Positions 51,150 through 61,000 of a stretch of DNA of 64,000 nucleotides are shown here, one piece after another. The stretch's first letter is position 1; each line of letters opens with the position of its first letter. The notes under the pieces were generated by a model. The model was given only the letters and a program-made list of their open reading frames with translations, was not told the DNA's origin and did no database searches. A program made the position numbers and the translations under genes. Source of the DNA: Psychrobacillus sp040274765 (GTDB lineage: Bacteria; Bacillota; Bacilli; Bacillales_A; Planococcaceae); NCBI GenBank assembly GCA_040274765.1, contig JBEMAY010000007.1, positions 5,628 through 69,627 of the forward strand, written 5' to 3'.

Positions 51150-51915
51150 TTTCCTCATCCTCCTCTGACCCGAGGTACGCTTCTATTACATCCTGATTAT
51201 TTTGAATTTCTGTAGGAGTACCTTCAGCAAGCTTTCTTCCAAAATTTAAAACTGCAATTCTATCGCAAAGCTTCATTACAAAAGGCATGTCATGCTCAAT
51301 CAATAAAACGGTGACACCACGCTTTTGAACCTTTTTGATCAAATCGAATAGATTCTCTGTTTCGGTTTCATTCATACCGGCTGCCGGCTCATCTAGTAAC
51401 AAAAGCTTAGGATTACTAGCCAAGGCTCTAGCTATTTCTAATCGTCTTTGTTGACCGTAAGCTAGATTTTCCGCAATAGTATCTTCAAAGCGAGAGAGAC
51501 CTACTAACTCCAACAATTCCAAGGCAACCTCATAATTACTTTTCTCTTCTTGCTTTTGAGACTTTGTTCGAAAGACACTTTTTAACACACCCGATTTATT
51601 TCGACAATGAGCACCTACTAATACGTTTTCCAAAACGGACATTTGAGAAAATAATCTTATATTTTGAAACGTGCGACAGATTCCTTTATCTGTAATTTTA
51701 TACGGCTTCATGCCAGAGATATTTTCCCCCGAAAATAGAATCTCTCCAGAGGTAGGGGCGAACATGTTCGTTATTATATTAAACATGGTTGTTTTACCAG
51801 CCCCATTTGGTCCTATTAATCCGAAAATTTCTCCTTCGTTAATCTGGAATGAAACATCTGTTAAGGCAGAGATCCCACCAAAGTTTTTAGTTATACTTTT
51901 TAACTCTAATACCAT
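51142..51915 (-). CDS. livG: Branched-chain amino-acid ABC ATPase LivG
   Basis: A 257-residue ATPase. Walker A GPNGAGKTTMF, signature-like LAYGQQRRLEIARAL, Walker B LLLLDEPAAGMNETE, and the LivG-specific TFQNIRLFSQMSVLENVLVG. It overlaps livM by 29 bases. Cytosolic partner of LivF. Confidence 0.93.
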   Translation of the reverse strand: MVLELKSITKNFGGISALTDVSFQINEGEIFGLIGPNGAGKTTMFNIITNMFAPTSGEILFSGENISGMKPYKITDKGICRTFQNIRLFSQMSVLENVLVGAHCRNKSGVLKSVFRTKSQKQEEKSNYEVALELLELVGLSRFEDTIAENLAYGQQRRLEIARALASNPKLLLLDEPAAGMNETETENLFDLIKKVQKRGVTVLLIEHDMPFVMKLCDRIAVLNFGRKLAEGTPTEIQNNQDVIEAYLGSEEDEEIA

Positions 51916-52867
51916 TGGAGTCCCTCCTCTTAAATGAAAAAGTTCTTTTTAGCCACTTCAATACTGGTACGTCTATAATTCCTTGTGGGCGGAAAGCCAT
52001 CAATACAATTAGAATAATCCCGTAAATCATATATCGATATTCACTAATGAATCGTAATGCCTCCGGAAGTAGTGTCATAAAGGTTGCTCCGAATATTGCT
52101 CCCCAAATAACCTCGCTTCCACCAAAAATGGAGAAGATTAAAATATCAATGGCACGGTGATAAGCAAAGTCTGCAGGACTGATATAAGCTAATACATGTG
52201 CGTAAAGAGCACCAGCAAAGCCAGCCAAAATTGCACCTTGTGTAAAGGACAATACTTTGTAATAAGTGATATTAATACCCATTGCTTCTGCCGCTTTTTC
52301 ATCCATTTTAATGGCAGCGTATGCTCTTCCAACACGCGACTTGTTCTGTCTGATAAAAAACCAAACTATACATATAGTAATGATTAAGAGAACAAGTACG
52401 ACTATTAAATAAATGGCCTGATTGTTTTTGAGTCCAAGCATATCAGGGTCAAATCCTAAATCTCTTAAAAATTGAAATAGCTCTCTACCAAGATGAGGTA
52501 TACCAGATAAGCCAATCGAGCCTTTGGTCACTGTATCCCAATTCACGAAAATTACTCGAAGTACTTCTCCAAATCCAAGTGTTGCAATAGCTAAGTAAAC
52601 TCCACTCAATCTTAATGCAGGAATACCAATTAAAATTCCGAAAGCTCCTGCCACTATTGCTCCCAAAATGATACTCAAATAAAGAGGGACCTCAAAGTTG
52701 ATCGTTAGGAGTGCTGAAGTATAGGCTCCGATACCCATGAAACCTGCATTTCCTAAAGATAATTGCCCGGAGGAAAGCGTTATGTAAATGCTTATCCCTA
52801 AGATAATATTGATCAGAATAAAAGAGATAATCTGTAAATAGTATGGATTTAAAATTTCTCCTAGCAT
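51887..52867 (-). CDS. livM: Branched-chain amino-acid ABC permease LivM
   Basis: A 326-residue permease with about nine hydrophobic segments. SGQLSLGNAGFMGIGAYTSALL and AYAAIKMDEKAAEAMGINITYYKVLSF (the ATPase-coupling loop) are typical of LivM. It follows livH by seven bases. AAGGTGATG site. Confidence 0.92.
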   Translation of the reverse strand: MLGEILNPYYLQIISFILINIILGISIYITLSSGQLSLGNAGFMGIGAYTSALLTINFEVPLYLSIILGAIVAGAFGILIGIPALRLSGVYLAIATLGFGEVLRVIFVNWDTVTKGSIGLSGIPHLGRELFQFLRDLGFDPDMLGLKNNQAIYLIVVLVLLIITICIVWFFIRQNKSRVGRAYAAIKMDEKAAEAMGINITYYKVLSFTQGAILAGFAGALYAHVLAYISPADFAYHRAIDILIFSIFGGSEVIWGAIFGATFMTLLPEALRFISEYRYMIYGIILIVLMAFRPQGIIDVPVLKWLKRTFSFKRRDSNGIRVKKYN

Positions 52868-52874
52868 ATGATCA

Positions 52875-53759
52875 TCACCTTCCTACCTCAGCAGTTTTCT
52901 TGCCGAAAATACCCTGTGGACGTATGAGAAGGATAAAAATAATAGCGATAAATGCCACAGCATCTCTGTAGCCTGAATCTCCGTAGGCCACAATCATAGT
53001 CTCCGAAAGACCAAGAAGTAATCCACCGACCATCGCACCCTTTACATTTCCCATACCGCCTAAAATGATAATAGCTAAACCTTTTAATCCCATGGACAAG
53101 CCCATCTGAGGGTTAACAGAGTTAAAGGCCATACCAACGAGAATACCAGCTATTCCACCTAGTGCAGAAGCGAGTATGACGGTCGTTGTAATAGTGCGTT
53201 TCGTATTGACACCTAGTAAACTAGCAGTCTCTAAGTTTTCAGCTGTAGCGCGTAGTGCCTTTCCAGCTTTCGTTTTAGAGAGCCAATACGAAAGTACGAT
53301 CATAAGGGTAATAGAGATTGCAAATATTAAAATCTGTACTAAATAAATAGTGATGGAACCAACTTGGATTTGAATTTGTGCAAAAGAATGGCGAAACGGA
53401 TGATTACCGGCTCCAAACAAGTGGTGGGAAAGATTCTCCAGCAATATAGAAACCCCGATTGTGCTGATTAGAGGTGCAAGATGTGAAACACCCTGTTTCC
53501 CTCGAAGCGGTCGAAGTGCAATCTTTTCTAATAAATATCCTAAAATTGCAGTCACGATTACTGCAGAAAGAAAGGCCACCCAAAGTGGTAATCCTAATAC
53601 GCTAGTTACTAACACGCCTATAAAGGCACCAATCATGAAAATTTCTCCATGGGCCATATTAATAATGCCGAGTACACCAAAGACAAGCGTAAATCCAAGG
53701 GCAACAATTGCATAAATGCTTCCAAGTGTTATCCCATTAATAATTTGTTCTAAAAGCAA
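52875..53759 (-). CDS. livH: Branched-chain amino-acid ABC permease LivH
   Basis: A 294-residue permease with about eight hydrophobic segments. QIINGITLGSIYAIVALGFTLVFGVLGIINMAHGEIFMIGAF is the LivH opening, and ALRATAENLETASLLGVNTKRTI the coupling loop. TTG start with AAAGGGTGAG upstream. Confidence 0.92.
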   Translation of the reverse strand: MLLEQIINGITLGSIYAIVALGFTLVFGVLGIINMAHGEIFMIGAFIGVLVTSVLGLPLWVAFLSAVIVTAILGYLLEKIALRPLRGKQGVSHLAPLISTIGVSILLENLSHHLFGAGNHPFRHSFAQIQIQVGSITIYLVQILIFAISITLMIVLSYWLSKTKAGKALRATAENLETASLLGVNTKRTITTTVILASALGGIAGILVGMAFNSVNPQMGLSMGLKGLAIIILGGMGNVKGAMVGGLLLGLSETMIVAYGDSGYRDAVAFIAIIFILLIRPQGIFGKKTAEVGR

Positions 53760-53828
53760 GAAAGCTCACCCTTTCAAAATAAGGTAAGGGCTATGCACCC
53801 TTACCTATCATCCTTAGATTTTATTTAC

Positions 53829-54983
53829 TTACTCAAATAATTTAAATTCCCCGTCCTGAATGATTAGTACAGTAGGGTCCATGATTACATCGCCCTCTTC
53901 GTCAAAAGAGATCTTCCCAAGAATACCTTCTAAATCTTTTATTTCGGCTAGAGCATCACGTAGTGCATCACGATCTGCTTCTCCAGCATTTTTAAGTGCC
54001 TCTGCGTAAATGTATAATGCATCATAGGCCTGTGCAGCAAATTGGTCTGGCTTGTGCCCATAGGTTGTCTCATACTTCTCTACAAAAGCTTTCACTTTTT
54101 CATCGGGCTTATCAGCAAACCAAGGAGTTGCAACGATTAATCCGTTAGATGCTTCCCCAGCAATTTCAATTACTTGTGGTGAGTTAAATCCATTTCCTCC
54201 TACAAAAGGAACTTCAATTCCCATTTTTCTTGCTTGATCCATGATTACTGCACCCTCATTGTAAAGTGCGGAAGCCAAGATTAAATCTGGCTTTAAATCT
54301 TTAATCTTAGTAAGCTGTGCATTATAATCAGACTGTCCTTTTTGGAATGTCTCGATTGTTAATATTTCTAGTCCCATATTTTCCGCTTCAGCCTTCATCG
54401 TATCGAATCCTGACTGAGTGAATAGGTCATCGTTGCCATATAGAATGGCTACTTTTTTAGCGCCATATTTGTCTACTGCCTTATCTAATGCCGCTGGTAT
54501 AGCCAAAGATTCCGGTATAGAGTTACGGAATACATAATCCCCGATTTGAGGAATACCAGCTGCTGTAGTCGATGTTCCCATAATTGGAATACCATTAATA
54601 TCAGCCTCAGGGCCAACCACATTCATTTCTGTGCTTAATGTTGGTCCTATGAGTGCAACGATATCATCCTGGCTCATTAGCTTCTGGCCAACAGATAATG
54701 CCTGCTCTTGTTTACCGACAGAATCCTCGATAACAAGCTCAATCTTTACATCGCCCTTTTCATTAATTTCTTCTAAAGCTAGCTTTAGTCCATTTGTAAT
54801 CGCTTCCCCATAAGCCGCGCCTGGACCTGTCATGTAAGAAATAACCCCTATTTTGGCTGAAATCGTGCCATTAGCGTCCTGACTGCTTTCTCCATTTGAT
54901 GACTCCCCAGCTCCACAAGCTGCCAGGAAAACTAACATCGTAACGGTAAGAATAATAGATAACTTTTTAAAAATATTTCCCAT
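53829..54983 (-). CDS. livK: Branched-chain amino-acid ABC substrate-binding lipoprotein
   Basis: A 384-residue Leu/Ile/Val-binding-type lipoprotein with lipobox LAAC near residues 20-23. Family blocks: IGVISYMTGPGAAYGEAITNGLKLALEEIN and ALIGPTLSTEMNVVGPEADINGIPIMGTSTTA, with the ligand carboxylate-binding Ser/Thr. Amino acid, amide or small-acid ligand cannot be separated by eye. First gene of the liv operon. Confidence 0.9.
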   Translation of the reverse strand: MGNIFKKLSIILTVTMLVFLAACGAGESSNGESSQDANGTISAKIGVISYMTGPGAAYGEAITNGLKLALEEINEKGDVKIELVIEDSVGKQEQALSVGQKLMSQDDIVALIGPTLSTEMNVVGPEADINGIPIMGTSTTAAGIPQIGDYVFRNSIPESLAIPAALDKAVDKYGAKKVAILYGNDDLFTQSGFDTMKAEAENMGLEILTIETFQKGQSDYNAQLTKIKDLKPDLILASALYNEGAVIMDQARKMGIEVPFVGGNGFNSPQVIEIAGEASNGLIVATPWFADKPDEKVKAFVEKYETTYGHKPDQFAAQAYDALYIYAEALKNAGEADRDALRDALAEIKDLEGILGKISFDEEGDVIMDPTVLIIQDGEFKLFE

Positions 54984-55399
54984 ACCCCAAACCCCCTGAA
55001 AAAGATTTATAAAACATATATCTATATTAAAACTATTAACTCCATAATGTAAAGTTAATATTTTGAATAATTTAAATAATAAAATAATAATATATTGATA
55101 TATGAGATTTAGAACTAGTCATGTAAATATAGGTTTTAAAGAAAAAGATTGATAAGATTAAATTATTTAAAAATAAAGCTATAGGGCATAAAATTACGTA
55201 AAACTAGTAGGTTGTATCTTACATAAATTGAAGTATGCCTCCGACTTTGCAGTCTTAAAAGATTAAGATTGGCCCTAAAGCTTTTATTTAGAAAGATCAA
55301 CTTCCTCGTGAGCCTTTTATCATAATAAAATTAAAAATTCAGTTACTTTGGAATTATTTGTTGTTTATCACTGAGTTCTAACTTTACCTCTATATACAA
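54984..55399. other. AT-rich intergenic region between liv operon and LXG locus
   Basis: About 415 bases between divergent units, with no convincing gene on either strand and no recognised riboswitch. It must hold the liv promoter (minus side) and lead into the LXG promoter. Confidence 0.4.
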
Positions 55400-55416
55400 A
55401 AATGGAATATTATAAC
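55400..55416 (+). promoter_or_regulatory. Upstream motif shared by both LXG loci (copy 1)
   Basis: AAATGGAATATTATAAC here and AAATGGAATACAATATT at 61394 start 46 and 47 bases before the first ATG of their transcripts. TATAAC may be a -10. The similarity implies a common promoter or regulator site. Confidence 0.45.
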
Positions 55417-55445
55417 TAATATTAAATTTTCAAAGGAGGAGTTTT

Positions 55446-55517
55446 ATGTTCATAGGCAAGCAAACAGGGGATGGTTGTAAAATCGTTAGAAAAGCTAAAA
55501 GGAACAGCATACTATGA
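55446..55517 (+). CDS. Candidate 23-aa leader peptide coupled to LXG toxin 1
   Basis: The best ribosome site of the region (AAAGGAGGAG, from 55432) serves ATG 55446, not the LXG gene. It encodes FIGKQTGDGCKIVRKAKRNSIL and stops in the ATGA overlap with the LXG start at 55514. It occupies exactly the place where the paralogous LXG gene at 61.4 kb begins. It may be a coupling leader or the stub of a deleted small partner gene. Confidence 0.45.
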   Translation: MFIGKQTGDGCKIVRKAKRNSIL

Positions 55518-57031
55518 AAATATTAGATGTAGATTTATTAGAAGATGGACTTCAGCGGATTGGTAATCAACAGGAGAGATTAAGAACTGAAATGACCGCT
55601 ATACAGCAATCTATCGAGGCATTAATAGCTATGGACGAAGTACTAAAAGGAAAAGGAGGAACAGCGATTAAGTCCTTCTATGAAGAGTGTCATCTCCCTC
55701 TTCATCAAACCTTTCAATTGTTTTCTCAACATTTCTCAGACACATTAGTCAATATAAACAATGCTTTAGAATCACTGGAGTCAAGTAAAGAAGGCTATAT
55801 ACAGGTGTCGTATTTGGAGGGAGAAATAGAGACTGGGCTTACGAGTATTTCCCAGCTTACTAGTGATTTAACTAACCAATCAAATGATATTATAAGCCAA
55901 GTTAGTGATATTGTAGCTCTTCCTCAATTAGATGATAGCATGGTGCAAGAAGGTGTAAGTAATGCCAGAAAAGATAAAGATGAAACGATAGACAAGCTTC
56001 ATGAGTTTGATACCTCTCAAAACAATGCATTATCCTCTATAGAGGAAGGTATTAGTTTGATGAATCAATGGATTTCTATGATTGAATCATTATTTTTATC
56101 CGGACGTACAGATATTAGATTTGAGACGAACCAATGGAAAGCAATGACGTTGAACAGTGAATTAAAAGATATAGTAGATTCTAAGACATATCCAATGATT
56201 ACTTGTACTGCAGGAGACAACGTAGACGAATTAATAGGGACGGAGATTGATCCAGAGATACTGAGTATTATGGAAAATGGTAGAATTAAATCAGTTGAAG
56301 GGGAACTGGATGATACTATGCTGTTTGTCAGGTATCATGTTTATGACAATGGACTTATCGTAAAAGAGTTTCAAAAAATGGAATCCGACCAAATTCAATA
56401 TGAAATAGTATCCAAAGTAGAGGAAGCACAGGAGTCAGAGGATAAAAACGGTTTTGAAGTAGTCGCTGATTTTCTGATTATGGATGATATCAGAACATTA
56501 ACAGATCCAAATGCATCTTTTTTAGATAAAGGAATAGCTGCCGCCTCTGTTATCCCTATTCCCGTTGGAAAACTTGTAAAAGGTGGTTCGGCAGCAGTCA
56601 AAGCTGTAGACAACGCTGCTGATGCTTCAAAGGCGGCAGATAAGGTTAGAGATGCCTCTAGAATTATAGATGAGTTACCTCCTATAGAAAATGGACCATA
56701 TATAAAAAATGGAAAACCACGTGGAAGACCACAATTATCAGGTGACAAAAAATTAGAGTTTGAACGGAAGGTATATGACGACAATGTTGGACCTGATGGC
56801 ATTTTACGTGATCCAAATACAATGGAGGTCCTTGACTGGAAGCCTGGTCAACCAAGAAAAGGTGCGGTAGACTTTGGACATCGACAAGGTTATGAGTATC
56901 ATCCTATGTTTGAAAAATATAGAAATCGTGAAATAACTTTAGAAGAATTGAAAGAGTTCCAATTTAACCCCGAAAACTTTAGGATAGAGAGTCCTGGAGC
57001 AAATAGGAGTCGTAAATTCGAAGGGAAATGA
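55514..57031 (+). CDS. LXG polymorphic toxin with GH-E-like nuclease tip
   Basis: A 505-residue toxin of the type VII-secreted LXG class. Residues 1-205 form the helical LXG domain (MKILDVDLLEDGLQRIGNQQ, then ECHLPLHQTFQLFSQHF and QVSDIVALPQLDDS). A linker with an Ala-rich hydrophobic segment (about 345-380) follows. The C-terminal about 90 residues read GRPQLSGDKKLEFER ... GAVDFGHRQGYEYHPMFEKYRN ... NPENFRIESPGANRSRKFEG, matching the GH-E subgroup of HNH/EndoVII-like nuclease toxins (Gly455-His456). Two candidate immunity genes follow at once. No T7SS structural genes are in the window. Confidence 0.85.
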   Translation: MKILDVDLLEDGLQRIGNQQERLRTEMTAIQQSIEALIAMDEVLKGKGGTAIKSFYEECHLPLHQTFQLFSQHFSDTLVNINNALESLESSKEGYIQVSYLEGEIETGLTSISQLTSDLTNQSNDIISQVSDIVALPQLDDSMVQEGVSNARKDKDETIDKLHEFDTSQNNALSSIEEGISLMNQWISMIESLFLSGRTDIRFETNQWKAMTLNSELKDIVDSKTYPMITCTAGDNVDELIGTEIDPEILSIMENGRIKSVEGELDDTMLFVRYHVYDNGLIVKEFQKMESDQIQYEIVSKVEEAQESEDKNGFEVVADFLIMDDIRTLTDPNASFLDKGIAAASVIPIPVGKLVKGGSAAVKAVDNAADASKAADKVRDASRIIDELPPIENGPYIKNGKPRGRPQLSGDKKLEFERKVYDDNVGPDGILRDPNTMEVLDWKPGQPRKGAVDFGHRQGYEYHPMFEKYRNREITLEELKEFQFNPENFRIESPGANRSRKFEGK

Positions 57032-57038
57032 TAAGGAT

Positions 57039-57575
57039 ATGAAAATAACAAATGTGTTTGATGCAGTACTTAAAGGAACCTTTGAAGATTTTAAAAGTTT
57101 CTATAATGGAGAAGTAAATCAGATAAATCCACATAGCAAGTTAAATTTATTGTCTACCGCAATGCTTAATTCTGAGAAACCCGATGATAAGCTGACGATT
57201 ATCCAGTACCTATTAGAAAATGGTGTAGATATTTCTTTTACAGATTCTTTATATAAAAGAAATGCTCTACATACTTTCTTTTTTAACGTTATGAAAGGTC
57301 CAAAAGACTATATGGAACAAGTTGTGAGACTGCTGGTGAAAAACGGTGTAGATGTAAATGGTTTAGATAAGTTCCATTCAATTCCCTTAAAATATGCCAT
57401 AACAGTCAATAAAAACACTACAGAGGATATGAAGGAGATTTATTCTTATTTAGTGAAAGAGGGGTCTGATGTGAATATAAAGGATACCTTTAATAAATCA
57501 ATAGTAGACTACGCTAAAGAGTTTCCTTGGAGAATTGAATTTTTGGAAATAGTAAAGGAGTATGAGCATGGATAA
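57039..57575 (+). CDS. Ankyrin-repeat protein, likely immunity to LXG toxin 1
   Basis: A 178-residue protein with about three to four ankyrin-type repeats: KLTIIQYLLENGVDISFTDSLYKRNALHTFF, EQVVRLLVKNGVDVNGLDKFHSIPLKYAI and EIYSYLVKEGSDVNIKDTFNKSIVDYA. It lies seven bases after the toxin. Ankyrin proteins are recurrent immunity partners in polymorphic toxin loci; the pairing is inferred from position. It overlaps the next gene by eight bases. Confidence 0.75.
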   Translation: MKITNVFDAVLKGTFEDFKSFYNGEVNQINPHSKLNLLSTAMLNSEKPDDKLTIIQYLLENGVDISFTDSLYKRNALHTFFFNVMKGPKDYMEQVVRLLVKNGVDVNGLDKFHSIPLKYAITVNKNTTEDMKEIYSYLVKEGSDVNIKDTFNKSIVDYAKEFPWRIEFLEIVKEYEHG

Positions 57576-57906
57576 TAAAAACGATGCATATGGTGGTTTT
57601 ATGGTTTCTAAAAATGTCTTTAATGGCGTGCCAATCAGATATAGCTTTAGAGAACCGAGTTCTATACCTCAGTTAAACGGCTGGAATCTTTTCTCGGAGT
57701 TAGATGATGATGAATATGTGAACAATCCGGATAACTTTGTCATTGTAAATGCTGAAACTATTTATTCGTTAGCACCACAGATGCTAGAAATTTTTGATGC
57801 TCCTTACGGGACCGATTTGTTTTGGGTTTATGAAGAAAACGTACACATCGGTTTTTATGATTTGGTGGCAGATAAGATAACGTCAATTGAACAGATTCTA
57901 GCGTAG
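57568..57906 (+). CDS. DUF2185 (immunity-type) protein
   Basis: A 112-residue protein with the DUF2185 pattern GGFMVSKNVFNGVPIRYSFREPSS, PQLNGWNLFSELDDDEYVNNPDNFVIVNAETI and APQMLEIFDAPYGTDLFWVYEENVHIGFYDL. This family is listed among immunity proteins of bacterial toxin systems. ATG 57568 has AAAGGAG at the right distance. It is the second candidate antidote after one toxin, or a survivor from a replaced toxin. Confidence 0.75.
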   Translation: MDNKNDAYGGFMVSKNVFNGVPIRYSFREPSSIPQLNGWNLFSELDDDEYVNNPDNFVIVNAETIYSLAPQMLEIFDAPYGTDLFWVYEENVHIGFYDLVADKITSIEQILA

Positions 57907-57962
57907 GCGTAGATGATGCTTCCTAGCTTTGGAGTATGGAGAACGTTTAAATAGAGAAACAC

Positions 57963-57996
57963 AGGACGTCCAACAATGGGCGTCCTTTTCTTTTTG
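57963..57996 (+). terminator. Intrinsic terminator after LXG locus 1
   Basis: AGGACGTCC (57963-57971) and GGGCGTCCT (57978-57986) pair, followed by TTTCTTTTT. Confidence 0.78.
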
Positions 57997-58094
57997 TCTA
58001 TGCTGTTAATCGTAAAGGAAGCACAGGGCGCACAAACATTCCTATCATGCTAAAATAGAGCTAACTAGAAACAGAAACATAGAAAGGGTTTTAG

Positions 58095-61000
58095 ATGATG
58101 AATAGTACGATAAACGAAAAGAAAATTAAAGAACTATGTGGCATTACTGCTTTTAAAAAGGGTAAGGCTTATTTTCTTGCGGATAAGGTGCATCTTCATC
58201 CTAGCCCTAAAGATAAAAAGGTGATGAAAGCTACTGTAAAGGCAGGAGAGAATTTCATGGTCACTATAAAAGCTGACTCCGTTGGAGAGGTTGTGGCCTC
58301 TTGTACATGTCCCCCTGTCGGTTTTGTTTCCACCTATTGTCAGCATATTGCGGCTGCTCTCATCTCAATCGATGAAAAGCAACGAATGGATAGTTATTTG
58401 GCAGAAAGAATGCTAAATCTATTTGAAAAAAAGACCTCCCCCCCTACAGGAAAGCAGCTGCACTTTGATGAAAGAAAGATACTTGAGATGGAGTTCACGT
58501 GCTGTACAGTTCCTTTGGAGGGAGGGGCTTACGGATTCGGTATACAGTTAGCTGTTGGCCCCGAACCATTTCAAGAAATAAAGCAGGTAGCAAAATTTCT
58601 CTATGAAATGGAAAGAAGAAGACCTTTCGAATATTCACCAGGCTATTCCTACGCACCGGAGGTCTTTAGCTTTACAAGGGAAACGGATGACGTGCTTCAA
58701 ATATTAATGAAAAGTCAGCGCATAAATAGTAAGGCAATAATACATGATGATATTTTGCTTATGTCGGCCACCGATTGGGATAGACTTCTCCCTTTACTTA
58801 TAAAAGCACCGAGAGTTAAGTTTCTACATGATGATTTTTACTATGAAGGCATTCAGCTTGGTCAAGAGCTGCCGATACGTTTTGAATTTGATGAGGCGAA
58901 GAAGCCTGACTATCAGTTGAACGTAAAAGGTCTCGATATGGTGACCGTCTACAGATCCTATGGCTACGCATTTTCTAAAGGGGTGCTATACAAACTGCAG
59001 CCGGAAGAGACAAGCAGACTGGCAGAACTAAAAAGCATACTGGACCAATCTGGTAAGCATGAGCTAAACATTCTAGAGAACAATATCGACCAATTCATGA
59101 AAACAGTTCTACCAGGCTTGATGAAGCTAGGTCAGGTCTACATAGCGGAGCCTATCTCTAAAAGGATGGGAGAAACGCCTCTAAAGGCGAAGCTGTTTCT
59201 CGATAGGGTAAAAAATCGCCTTCTAGCAGGCTTAGAGTTCCATTACGGCCATCTGCTAGTCAATCCTTGTGAGGAAACAGATGAATCATTCACCCACTTT
59301 CCTGGCATACGGCGTCAGAGAGAGAAGGAGCTCGAAATCATGAAGCTCTTGTTGGACTGCGGGTTCACCCAAACGCCAGGAGGATTTTACTTAATGGATG
59401 AGGAAGACGAATATAACTTCCTGTATTATGTATTGCCGACTGTTGAAAAATGGGTGCAGGTATACGCTTCTACTGCTGTGAAATTACGGGTAGTGAAGGA
59501 ATATACAGGTCCAAAGATAAGGATTGAGATGAAGGAAAGAACCGAGTGGCTAGAGTTTCGCTTTGAGCTAGACGGTATAAAGGAAAAAGAAATTCAACAG
59601 CTGATGACAGCCATTGAAGAGAAAAGAAGATTTTATCGGATACCAAACGGGAATCTAGTGTCGCTTGAGACACCTGAATTTTTAGACCTTGCAAGATTCA
59701 TGGAGGACATGGAGGTAAGCAGTGAACATTTTCGGGACGGGATGCAGGTTCCTATTCTAAAGGGGATGCAGATTGCACAGACACTAAGTCGAGGGGATCT
59801 GCTTGAGCCCGGACAAAGATTTGCTAAGCTCCTTAAGAATCTAAATGAGCCGGAGAACCTGGAAGAGGATGTACCATTAGGGTTAGAAAATGTATTACGA
59901 GACTACCAAAAGGTGGGCTTCAGATGGTTTAAACTGATGGCATCATATGGTTTTGGAGGTATACTCGCAGACGATATGGGGCTAGGGAAAACACTTCAAA
60001 GCATTGCCTTTATTGAATCGGTGTTATCAGAATCTCGTGTTCGAAAACAGCCCATATTGGTCGTTACGCCTGCATCACTCCTTTATAATTGGAAAAACGA
60101 GCTAGGCAAGTTTACTCCACATATAGATGTACAAATCATCGATGGCAGTAAGACAGACAGAAATGCGGCATGGAAAGCTGGGATAGAGGCTGATGTCCTC
60201 GTCACCTCCTATCCTTCCCTCCGAATGGACACAGAGTGTTACAGGGATCTTTTCTTTCATACTGTATTTTTTGATGAGGCGCAGGCTTTCAAAAATCCAA
60301 TGACTAAAACAGCTCGGGCAGTAAAAATGCTACAGGCAAAGCATCGATTTGCACTTACCGGGACACCAATAGAAAACTCTTTAGACGAGCTTTGGTCTAT
60401 TTTCTATGTTGTATTTCCTGGTCTATTGCCAAACAGAAGAGAATTCAGTGAGATGAGAAGAGAGCATATTGCCAAACAAGTTCGCCCATTTATATTGCGA
60501 CGTATGAAAACGGATGTTTTACAAGAGCTGCCTAAGAAAACGGAAATGGTTATCTATTCCGAACTGCAGGTCGAGCAGAAAAAGCTCTACGCTGCGCACT
60601 TGGCAGAGCTCAAGCATGATGCCCTTAAACATTTAAAGAAAAAAACCTTCCGGAAAAATCGCATTAAATTTCTCGCTGGGCTAACTAGACTACGACAATT
60701 GTGCTGTCACCCAGCCCTCTTTGTAGAAGGCTATGAAGGGAGCTCCGCTAAATATGAGCAGTTAATGGAGATTTTAGAGGATTGCCGAATGACAGGTAGA
60801 CGAGTGCTTGTCTTTTCTCAGTTTACTCAAATGCTAGCCATCATTCGCAAGCAGCTCATTAAGCAGGGTGCACCATACTTTTATATAGACGGACAAACCC
60901 CACCAGTGGATCGTGTCAGTCTGTGCGAACGATTTAACGAAGGAGAGGGAGACTTGTTCCTTGTATCATTGAAAGCAGGGGGTACAGGGCTTAATCTCAC

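Noticed and set aside
54984..55100. CodY-like box upstream of the liv operon
   Set aside because: The best 15-base match on the minus strand agrees with the consensus at only about nine positions, no better than AT-rich background.
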